DNA of 16,881 nt from positions 1 through 16,881 of the forward strand of contig CAYZEZ010000084.1 of assembly GCA_964477295.1 (NCBI GenBank), written 5' to 3'. Shown here piece by piece: positions 7,529 through 14,491 of this stretch (within the stretch, counting starts at the first letter, position 1; every line of letters begins with the position of its first letter). The translations under genes were made by a program, and so were the position numbers. This DNA comes from CAYZEZ01 sp964477295 (GTDB taxonomy: Bacteria > Bacteroidota > Bacteroidia > Bacteroidales > SM23-62). The notes beneath the pieces are model-generated. The model did not search any database. It was given only the letters and a program-made list of their open reading frames with translations, and was not told the origin of the DNA.

Positions 7529-8188
7529 ATGTTAAAAGAATTCATTATTGGCTTAGCCATGTTGCCGGCTGTCTCAGCATTGAATGCCCAGGGATCAACC
7601 GAACCTTGTGGAGATCAAATGACCGACCCGAGAGATAACCAATCTTATAAAACAGTGCTTATCGGCAACCAGTGCTGGATGGCAGAAAATCTGAATGCCG
7701 GCGCAATCGTTCCGGACTTTAACCAGACCAACAACGGTGTCATCGAAAAGACCTGCTACAACAATGATCCGGAGCTTTGTAAAATATACGGTGGTTTGTA
7801 TACGTGGGATGAAGCGATCCTGGGTGGTGTTTGTCCGGATGGCTGGCATGTTCCGTCCAACCAGGAGTGGAGCGTATTAAATGAATACCTTGGAATAACG
7901 GAAACCGGCACACACCTGAAGGTTGGTTCAGATCACGATCCCGCCTGGGATGGTGACAACAGCAGCGGATTCAGCGCTATTTCATCAGGTGTGGGTCATG
8001 AGAAATACTTTGGGCGCCTGGGGCAATGGGCTGTTTACTGGTCCTCAACGGACACCGGGGATGAATATGCCTGGTTTGCTCAACTTGACAATCACTGGTA
8101 CCTTGACAAATACACCATATTATACCAGGGGAATCATTTTTTAAAGAAGAATGGATTCTCAATAAGATGTGTGAAGAGTGAAGAGTGA
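7529..8188 (+). CDS. Exported FISUMP-domain protein
   Basis: A 219-residue protein if started at ATG 7529; upstream codons in the same frame run into the PhzF gene and are not convincing. Residues 1-21 form a signal peptide ending near LNAQG. The rest is one Fibrobacter succinogenes major paralogous (FISUMP) domain: DPRDNQSYKTVLIGNQCWMAENL at the start, GLYTWDEA and CPDGWHVPSNQEW in the middle, and GFSIRCVK at the end. Several Cys residues (27, 49 and later ones) could form disulfides. FISUMP domains are found in surface or secreted proteins of Bacteroidota and Fibrobacteres and have no established activity. The last residues (KSEE) are encoded by a simple-sequence repeat that continues beyond the stop, so the tail may be a recent addition. 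Confidence 0.88.
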   Translation: MLKEFIIGLAMLPAVSALNAQGSTEPCGDQMTDPRDNQSYKTVLIGNQCWMAENLNAGAIVPDFNQTNNGVIEKTCYNNDPELCKIYGGLYTWDEAILGGVCPDGWHVPSNQEWSVLNEYLGITETGTHLKVGSDHDPAWDGDNSSGFSAISSGVGHEKYFGRLGQWAVYWSSTDTGDEYAWFAQLDNHWYLDKYTILYQGNHFLKKNGFSIRCVKSEE

Positions 8189-8210
8189 GGCGAAAGTGTG
8201 AGAGTGTGTG
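8169..8210 (+). repeat. GTGAAGA-type simple repeat across a stop codon
   Basis: A G/A/T-rich low-complexity tract with imperfect GTGAAGA and GTGTGAGA units. It covers the last codons and the TGA (8186-8188) of the FISUMP gene and runs into the 60-bp gap before sulfatase 2. There are no C bases except at 8191. Repeats of this type can change length by slippage. Confidence 0.5.
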
Positions 8211-8248
8211 CTGGATTATGAAAGAAAATGTTATGAAATTTTACTAAT

Positions 8249-9877
8249 ATGAATAAGACCTGTTTAACAAGTGTTTTGGTTTCAATGCTTCTTTTCAATG
8301 CATTTTACTCCTGCAAGACCAATGTCCGGGAAACAACTGAGATACAGCCCAACATCATATGTATTGTTACCGAAGACATCAGTTCCTGGTTGGGTTGTTA
8401 CTGGGATACGGTGGCTCTTACACCTGTGCTTGACCAGCTGGCTAAAGATGGTGTGCGTTTTACCAATTTTTTCAGCGTGTCCGGTGTATGTGCACCCAGC
8501 AGGGCTGCCCTGATAACCGGCATGTATTCTTCAACTATCGGGGCGAATAATATGCGTACCAACCGGCGAACATTACCCGATGGGATACCTCCCTATGAAG
8601 CCGTTCCACCCCCTGAAGTAAAATGTTACACCGAGTTTCTCAGGGTAGCTGGCTATTACTGCACGAATAACAACAAAGAAGATTACCAGTTCAGGGCCCC
8701 GAAAACAGCCTGGGATGAAAGCAGCCGGAACGCACACTGGAGAAACTGTCCCGAAGGCCAGCCATTCTTTGCCATATTCAATATCGGTACTACTCATGAA
8801 TCGCAGGTTTGGGACAGGGCCAATGATCCGGTCGTTATTCCGCCGGAAAAAGTTAACCTCCCCCCCTTTTATCCCGACGACCCAGCAATCCGAAGGGATG
8901 TGGCAAGGGTTTACAGCAACATTACCATTATGGACAGGGAAGTGGGTGAATTCATTGATCAGCTTAAAAAAGCGGGATTATATGATGAAACTATCATCAT
9001 ATTCTATAGTGATAATGGAGGCCCGCTGCCAAGAGGTAAAAGAGAAATTTATGATACGGGCATTAAAGTTCCAATGATCATTCGTTTTCCGAATAATGAA
9101 TATGCCGGGGAAGTAGTTGACGACCTGATCAGCTTTATAGATATTCCTGCAACAATTCTTTCCCTTGCGGGAGTAGAAATTCCCGATTATATGCATGGAC
9201 AGGCATTCTGGGGAAACCAGAAAGCAAATCCCAGGAAATATATTTATGCTGCCCGTGACCGGATGGATGGACAATACGATTGCCGTCGTGCCGTCAGGGA
9301 TAAACAATATAAATACATCAGGAACTATTTCCCGGACAAGCCCAGGATGCAGGATATCGAGTTCAGGAAAAACATGGATCTGATGAAAACTTTGCTTGAA
9401 TATGAAAAGCAGGGAAAACTGACGGGCGACCAGCTGCTGTGGTTTGCAAAAACAAAACCGGAAGAAGAACTCTATGATATCACAAAAGATCCCTTCGAGC
9501 TGAATGATCTGAGTTCAGATGAAGCCTACACCAATGTTCTGGTAAAATTCAGGGCAATACACGAAGAATGGGTTAAGGAATTCGGAGATAAACCGGCAAT
9601 GCCTGAAAAAGAGTTGGTTTGGTCAATGTGGCCCGATGGTATTCAGCCTGTCACCTCCTCTCCTGAAATTCATCAGGATGGGAATAAAATTAGCATTTCC
9701 TGTTCTACTAACGGAGCCACCATTGGTTATCAGGTTCGTACAGGCAGGAATGAAAAAAATGGACCCTGGTTTATTTACCATGATCCCCTCGAATTAAATC
9801 AATCCGATACCCTTGTTGTGATGGCGCACCGGATCGGATTTAAACCTGGTACAAAAGTGATTTTTATACAGGAGTAA
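8249..9877 (+). CDS. Lipoprotein sulfatase 2 (SGSH-like) with C-terminal beta domain
   Basis: A 542-residue S1-type sulfatase. The signal segment ends in a lipobox-like FYSC (Cys22). The formylglycine signature is CAPSR (Cys81 to Arg85) followed by AALITGMY. The first metal site reads TEDIS (Glu42-Asp43) rather than the common Asp-Asp, and the second is FYSDNGG (Asp255-Asn256), followed by a Lys in RGKRE (264). The LGCYWD region and the missing GKWHLG motif resemble heparan N-sulfatase-like (SGSH-type) members more than arylsulfatase A; this is inference. After about residue 470 a separate beta-rich part (SISCSTNGATIGYQV, WFIYHDPLEL, VMAHRIGFKPG) looks like the C-terminal beta-sandwich seen after some glycosidases and sulfatases (CHB_HEX_C type). 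It follows the FISUMP gene by 60 bp on the same strand and differs clearly from sulfatase 1. Confidence 0.92.
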   Translation: MNKTCLTSVLVSMLLFNAFYSCKTNVRETTEIQPNIICIVTEDISSWLGCYWDTVALTPVLDQLAKDGVRFTNFFSVSGVCAPSRAALITGMYSSTIGANNMRTNRRTLPDGIPPYEAVPPPEVKCYTEFLRVAGYYCTNNNKEDYQFRAPKTAWDESSRNAHWRNCPEGQPFFAIFNIGTTHESQVWDRANDPVVIPPEKVNLPPFYPDDPAIRRDVARVYSNITIMDREVGEFIDQLKKAGLYDETIIIFYSDNGGPLPRGKREIYDTGIKVPMIIRFPNNEYAGEVVDDLISFIDIPATILSLAGVEIPDYMHGQAFWGNQKANPRKYIYAARDRMDGQYDCRRAVRDKQYKYIRNYFPDKPRMQDIEFRKNMDLMKTLLEYEKQGKLTGDQLLWFAKTKPEEELYDITKDPFELNDLSSDEAYTNVLVKFRAIHEEWVKEFGDKPAMPEKELVWSMWPDGIQPVTSSPEIHQDGNKISISCSTNGATIGYQVRTGRNEKNGPWFIYHDPLELNQSDTLVVMAHRIGFKPGTKVIFIQE

Positions 9878-9890
9878 CGGTTAATGGTAT

Positions 9891-12464
9891 CTACTGGACA
9901 AGAAATTTGATCACTCTTTTCGTCCAGCCAGCCTGGATCACCCCAATATAGATGCCCTCTTTCAAATCACCGGGAGACCATTCAATCCATTGCTCGCCTG
10001 CCATCATAGGTTTGTTGAATACTTCATCCACCTTCCGGCCGGTAGCATCATATATATGTATAACGACCGATGCTTCCCGCATTAATATAAAATGAATCAA
10101 GGCGTTTTCATTAACCGGATTTGGATAAATGTCAATGGATGAAACCAGTTGTCCGGATTTAATTGATTCAATACCATTTCCCATAAACAGCTGGCCGGGA
10201 AGTTCCCTTCCCTCCGCCTTGCTGTTCCCCTGCTTATCGGCCAGGTATATGTTAGTCCAGTCGGGCCGTTCGGGCAGGGAGCCATTCATAACATCCTCCT
10301 TCCAGCGCTCATCGGTAAGGCGGTCCCAGTTTTCGGTAATCTTCTTATAGTATGACATAACCGGTCCCACAAAAGCCACCGGCTTATATTGATCGAAAGG
10401 TGAATTGCCAAGGAATACTCCCAGGTTCAATTTCCCTACACCCACATGTAATATTCTTCCAACATTATTTCCAAACTTGTCGGTAGTCTGTGTATGTATA
10501 TCGGCAACAACAAAGTCCGACTCCATGGTCTTTTCAACATCATAAAAAAGACCGGCTACCCATCCCTCAATGGGTGGTCCACATACCATTCCAACTGTCA
10601 GCATCTGCTGCAACCAGGTTTTCTGGTCGCTTGTAAGTGGAACCTGCTGCACTTCAGATGTTGCAATCTCTTCAAGCTTAGTCATGATTGTTTCCAGTGA
10701 TTGAAAGTAGTTTTTTATCCTGAAGAATATATAATCGTCTCCCTCTATGTTCTTAAAGAAATCATTGGCCAAAGTGGCAAAAGTGGCAATAGAACCATAA
10801 AACTCCGGATAGGGTTCTACCAGAACATGCGGGAACGAACATCCTACTCCACCCGTATAGGATTGCTTGGCATACAGCAGGTTATCGTGCCTTAACTGGG
10901 CCCATGATGCAAGCTGTGTATTCAGTTTTTCCTGGTGCCATGCCGTGGTTTTCATGAAATAGGGCAGATTTTCGTTCACATAGGGGGGATTCAATTCCCT
11001 TATCCCATTCAACCAGGTATTATACAACGATTCCCCCCAGAAATTATCATCGTATGCATCGACCAGGTATCTTAGCGCATCAAGCTGTGAAGCATATTTA
11101 TATTCTTCCAGTTCATCTTCCAGAAACGGCAACGCATCATCGTTTCCAAGCACAAACATGGCATCAAGGGGATCCGGCAAAGGGCGCCATATTTTAGCTC
11201 CTTCATACATGATCCGGTCGAAAACAACATTGGAGAAAACATAAGAATCGATGATAAACTTCTGACCCATAACCCTGTAGGATGCTGGCAATTTGCCAGG
11301 TTCTTCGCTGTAGGGGTCCATCAGGAAAAAGCTGCTGAGAATTCTTTGACCGGCTTCCTGTGAGTTTTCAATATTTTCATAATATGGATCATAGATTGAG
11401 TCAAACATTAAGTCAGTAGCCGCATGAATGGAGGATCCCAAAAGGATACCATCATACTCCTTCGGAGTGAGGTTATCGCTCACACCTACAAAAAAGGTTA
11501 TTATTTTATCATTCTCATTCAGCAGGTCCATGATATTATCTGTATGCATTAACTCCTGGAGCAAAAAAGCACTGATATTCATTCTTCTGATTTCTTCTTT
11601 AGTCCAGTCAGGTTCCCATGGATTCTTGGGTGGAGGAGTCATGAAAAAATCAATCCTTCCCATCCACATCATTGTCTTGAAATAGTTTTCCAGTGTTTTA
11701 CCGGCTTCCGGCCAGTTAGTAAATTCCAGGGTATAATGTCCCCTCGGGGTAAACTGGCTTAAGTCGAGGTGGCGGTTACGTTCGGGTGAAGTAAACAAAG
11801 GCATATCCACCTGCTTCTCAGCCTGAACAGCATCCCAGTATAATGTCAGGGTATCTTCTTCGATAAGCTGAGGAGTTGACATCGAACCATGAATAAGCGA
11901 ATGAACCATTGTAATGTACAGGTCGACATCCTTAAGGCTGGCAAGGAGACCGGGATTATCCCCGTACTTAGCCTGCAAGTCGGGGAATGCAGCGTACATT
12001 TCATCAATGGCTTCGATCAGGTTGGGTTCCATGATCCATGCTTCCACATCCATAAGGATCTGGTCATACGACATATGTAAAGCCTGTAATACAAGATCAG
12101 TGGTAAAAAGCAGCGGCAGATCCTGCCTGAACATCTCCTGCAAAACTTGACTAACAGAATTGTATTCCAGGCGCTCCGATACCATGAAATGATTCTGCTT
12201 GATCAGGGCTATTTCACCCTTTGTAAGTTCCAGTTTTTCGGCAATCGTATCGAAGTATGACCATGAATAGGGATTGGATTCCACCGACCTGCCTGAATAA
12301 TATAATTGTGCCGGAGAATGTTTGCTTTGAATGTCCTGGTAACTCATATCCTTACTCTGTTTCAGGAATTGCACATAGTTATCAGAACTAAAGCCGGATT
12401 GGCCAAAAGTCTGCAGGCTGGCAGGCAGGATGAGCAAAATGAGTAATTTAAACTTAAATTTCAT
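9891..12464 (-). CDS. DUF3160 protein with type IX secretion sorting domain
   Basis: An 857-residue exported protein. Residues 1-21 are a Sec signal peptide ending in TFGQ. The long central part (about 55-745) matches my recollection of the DUF3160 family, with blocks such as PLLFTTDLVLQALHMSYDQIL and LRHDNLLYAKQSYTGGVGCS near residue 570. The C-terminus from about 776 (SIDIYPNPV, then IYDATGRKV, then KEGIYIGVI and a final basic strand) is a type-A Por/T9SS sorting domain, which directs transport across the outer membrane and attachment or release at the surface. DUF3160 proteins have no established activity. The 3' end is only 13 bp from the end of convergent sulfatase 2 with no hairpin between, so the transcripts may overlap. 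It is divergent from the MFS gene across a gap with a palindrome. Confidence 0.88.
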   Translation of the reverse strand: MKFKFKLLILLILPASLQTFGQSGFSSDNYVQFLKQSKDMSYQDIQSKHSPAQLYYSGRSVESNPYSWSYFDTIAEKLELTKGEIALIKQNHFMVSERLEYNSVSQVLQEMFRQDLPLLFTTDLVLQALHMSYDQILMDVEAWIMEPNLIEAIDEMYAAFPDLQAKYGDNPGLLASLKDVDLYITMVHSLIHGSMSTPQLIEEDTLTLYWDAVQAEKQVDMPLFTSPERNRHLDLSQFTPRGHYTLEFTNWPEAGKTLENYFKTMMWMGRIDFFMTPPPKNPWEPDWTKEEIRRMNISAFLLQELMHTDNIMDLLNENDKIITFFVGVSDNLTPKEYDGILLGSSIHAATDLMFDSIYDPYYENIENSQEAGQRILSSFFLMDPYSEEPGKLPASYRVMGQKFIIDSYVFSNVVFDRIMYEGAKIWRPLPDPLDAMFVLGNDDALPFLEDELEEYKYASQLDALRYLVDAYDDNFWGESLYNTWLNGIRELNPPYVNENLPYFMKTTAWHQEKLNTQLASWAQLRHDNLLYAKQSYTGGVGCSFPHVLVEPYPEFYGSIATFATLANDFFKNIEGDDYIFFRIKNYFQSLETIMTKLEEIATSEVQQVPLTSDQKTWLQQMLTVGMVCGPPIEGWVAGLFYDVEKTMESDFVVADIHTQTTDKFGNNVGRILHVGVGKLNLGVFLGNSPFDQYKPVAFVGPVMSYYKKITENWDRLTDERWKEDVMNGSLPERPDWTNIYLADKQGNSKAEGRELPGQLFMGNGIESIKSGQLVSSIDIYPNPVNENALIHFILMREASVVIHIYDATGRKVDEVFNKPMMAGEQWIEWSPGDLKEGIYIGVIQAGWTKRVIKFLVQ

Positions 12465-12506
12465 TTCTGGTTGATTTGGAGAATAAAATTACAAATTACA
12501 GAGCTT

Positions 12507-12521
12507 AAAGTCAATGACTTT
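12507..12521. promoter_or_regulatory. 15-bp palindrome between DUF3160 and MFS genes
   Basis: AAAGTCA (12507-12513) and TGACTTT (12515-12521) are perfect 7-bp complementary arms around a single A. The site is 43 bp upstream of the minus-strand DUF3160 start and 138 bp upstream of the plus-strand MFS start. A short symmetric site with almost no spacer is typical of an operator for a dimeric repressor or activator and too tight to be an RNA hairpin. A TTGAC sequence is embedded on the minus strand, so it could overlap a -33 region. Confidence 0.45.
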
Positions 12522-12659
12522 GTATTATTAGGATGCAGGGGAATATAATTTGGTTGCGCCGGACCGGTTTTAGGCTCTTCGTTCTTTGTTGGGGAATTGC
12601 ATACCTGATATTTATGAAACATTGGTTGAAGCTAAAGGCAATAGTTATATTTACATATC

Positions 12660-13982
12660 GTGAAAAAACACTGCAACATACCCTTCCCTCCCTCCCGGTT
12701 TCCTTTTTTTTACGGATGGATGATCCTGGTAGCAGGGACTATTGGCGTACTTATGAGTATTCCGGGACAAACGATGGGTGTGTCGGTATTTACCGAAAAC
12801 CTGTTAAGAGACCTTGAGATTTCAAGGAACCACCTTAGCCTGGCCTATCTATTCGGGACTATTGGCAGTGGATTGCTGATTACCCGGGCCGGAAAGTATT
12901 ACGACCAGTATGGTGCCAGGGTCATAGGATTCATTGCAGGAGGGATCCTGGGTGTTATGTTGCTTTTTCTTACACGTGTCGATAAACTGGCTGCATTCCT
13001 ATCCTACCATCTTTCCTCTGTGTCGATTGAACTATTTACCTTTCTTTTGCTGATTATCGGGTTTTGGGGTATCCGATTTTTCGGACAGGGATTAATGACC
13101 ATGGTATCCCGGAACATGGTAATGAAGTGGTTTGATAAAAGACGAGGATTTGCCAATGGAATTATGGGAATTTTTGTGTCTTTCGGGTTTTCCTATGCCC
13201 CAAAATTATTAAACGAGATGATAGAAAAATTCAAATGGCAGGGAGCCTGGTTTCTTCTGGCCATCATTCTCGGGTTCGGTTTTGTGACTTTTGTATTGCT
13301 TTTTTACCGCGATAATCCCTTGGATTGCAAGTGCCAGCCAGATGGTAAATTGATAAAAAAACCAATCCTTGACGGGCCTCCCAGCCTGCCACCTGTCGAT
13401 TATACGCTGCAGGAAGCAAAAAACACCCGGGCTTTCTGGATTTTTACATTTGCCATGGCACTTAATGCCCTATATATCAGTGGATTAATTTTCCATGTAG
13501 TTTCGGTTTTTGGATCCGCCGGATACTCTTCCCAGGAAGCCATAAATATCTTCCTTCCAGCTTCAGTCATAGCCATAATTTTTCAGTTCCTGGGCGGATG
13601 GATTAGCGATTACATTAAGCTTAAGTACCTTTTACTTGTATATATGCTGGCGATGATCGCCACCACAACCGGGTTATATTTTCTAAGGGCAGGTCAGTTC
13701 CCTTACTGGATGGTGGTCACAGGAAATGGTATCTCGTGGGGGATGTATGTTTTGATATCAGCAGTCACCTGGCCAAGGTTTTTCGGACTTAAAAACCTCG
13801 GGGCTATTTCAGGTTTTTCCCTTAGCTGGATTGTGATTGGCAGTGCCCTGGGGCCTTATTTATTCAGTTTATCGTATGAATCAACTGGAAATTATAATCT
13901 TATTGCTATCTTTTCGTTCGTGGCAGCTGTTGTCCTTTTCTTTTTGTCTTTTAAGGCTGACAATCCTGCAATAAAAACGTAA
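12660..13982 (+). CDS. MFS transporter, oxalate/formate-antiporter-like subgroup
   Basis: A 440-residue inner-membrane transporter with about 12 hydrophobic helices. The N-terminal FFYGWMILVAG, the LSLAYLFGTIGSG helix and the loop GKYYDQYGAR are typical of the Major Facilitator Superfamily, especially members annotated as OFA-like or monocarboxylate-type. The inter-helix motif MKWFDKRRGFANGIMGIF (about residues 155-172) is a strong subgroup mark. A polar loop at about 220-245 separates the two six-helix halves. The start is a GTG at 12660; the first ATG inside the frame would remove part of helix 1. The substrate is unknown, plausibly a small organic anion. It stands alone between the divergent DUF3160 gene and the SRPBCC gene, 56 bp downstream. 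Confidence 0.88.
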   Translation: MKKHCNIPFPPSRFPFFYGWMILVAGTIGVLMSIPGQTMGVSVFTENLLRDLEISRNHLSLAYLFGTIGSGLLITRAGKYYDQYGARVIGFIAGGILGVMLLFLTRVDKLAAFLSYHLSSVSIELFTFLLLIIGFWGIRFFGQGLMTMVSRNMVMKWFDKRRGFANGIMGIFVSFGFSYAPKLLNEMIEKFKWQGAWFLLAIILGFGFVTFVLLFYRDNPLDCKCQPDGKLIKKPILDGPPSLPPVDYTLQEAKNTRAFWIFTFAMALNALYISGLIFHVVSVFGSAGYSSQEAINIFLPASVIAIIFQFLGGWISDYIKLKYLLLVYMLAMIATTTGLYFLRAGQFPYWMVVTGNGISWGMYVLISAVTWPRFFGLKNLGAISGFSLSWIVIGSALGPYLFSLSYESTGNYNLIAIFSFVAAVVLFFLSFKADNPAIKT

Positions 13983-14012
13983 CTAATCACGGGGGCAATC
14001 CGTCCCATGGTT

Positions 14013-14020
14013 TATCTTTG
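14013..14020 (+). promoter_or_regulatory. Bacteroidota -7 promoter element for the SRPBCC gene
   Basis: TATCTTTG matches the Bacteroidota sigma-ABfr -7 consensus TAnnTTTG exactly and is followed by C, as is common. It ends 18 bp before the preferred ATG at 14039, which would leave a short leader. No convincing -33 TTTG is seen upstream, so the promoter may be weak or activator-dependent. The match supports transcription of this gene separately from the MFS gene. Confidence 0.5.
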
Positions 14021-14038
14021 CATAAACGAACAACCAAC

Positions 14039-14422
14039 ATGAAAAACCTGCAGCGAACTTACCTGATCAAATCATCCCCGGAGGAGGTATTTAATGCCAT
14101 GACCAATCCCCTGACCCTTGAACTTTGGACAGGATACCCTGCTAACATCCAAGCCAAAGCCGGTATTGAATTTACACTTTGGGACGGAGATATTACAGGA
14201 ATGAACCTCGAAATCATTCAGGACAAGAAACTTGTACAGGAATGGTATTTTGAGGACAACCAGGAACCTTCTGTCGTTACCATTGAATTGGTTGAACAGA
14301 GTGGCAAAACCCAGGTTGAATTGTATCATACCAATATCCCCGATGATGCTTTTTTAAATATTTCAGAAGGCTGGAATAAGTACTATTTTGGAACAATGAA
14401 AAAATATCTTGAAAGCAATTAG
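14039..14422 (+). CDS. SRPBCC / AHSA1-like protein
   Basis: A 127-residue cytoplasmic protein. ATG 14039 is chosen over a TTG seven codons upstream because that TTG lies within the likely -7 promoter element. The sequence has the START-like helix-grip pattern of AHSA1/Bet v 1 proteins: PEEVFNAMTNPLTLELW near the N-terminus (14-30), a run of beta strands including LVQEWYFED, and the long C-terminal helix GWNKYYFGTMKKYL (111-124). These domains bind hydrophobic ligands or, in Aha1, stimulate Hsp90. Single-domain bacterial members are of mostly unknown role. The fold call is firm and the role is not. It ends 69 bp before the large sensor-like gene. Confidence 0.85.
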   Translation: MKNLQRTYLIKSSPEEVFNAMTNPLTLELWTGYPANIQAKAGIEFTLWDGDITGMNLEIIQDKKLVQEWYFEDNQEPSVVTIELVEQSGKTQVELYHTNIPDDAFLNISEGWNKYYFGTMKKYLESN

Positions 14423-14491
14423 CTGGTTTTCCATTGAAGAATAAATCCTTAATTTTACATAAATACTTCTTAATACAGTAAAGTTCTTTTT

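Noticed and set aside
12533..12817. 94-codon open frame upstream of and overlapping the MFS gene
   Set aside because: Its second half is the MFS coding region in another frame, and its first half covers the divergent intergenic region with no domain similarity.
14018..14038. TTG start for the SRPBCC gene
   Set aside because: The TTG is part of the TATCTTTG -7 element and the family similarity begins at the ATG at 14039.
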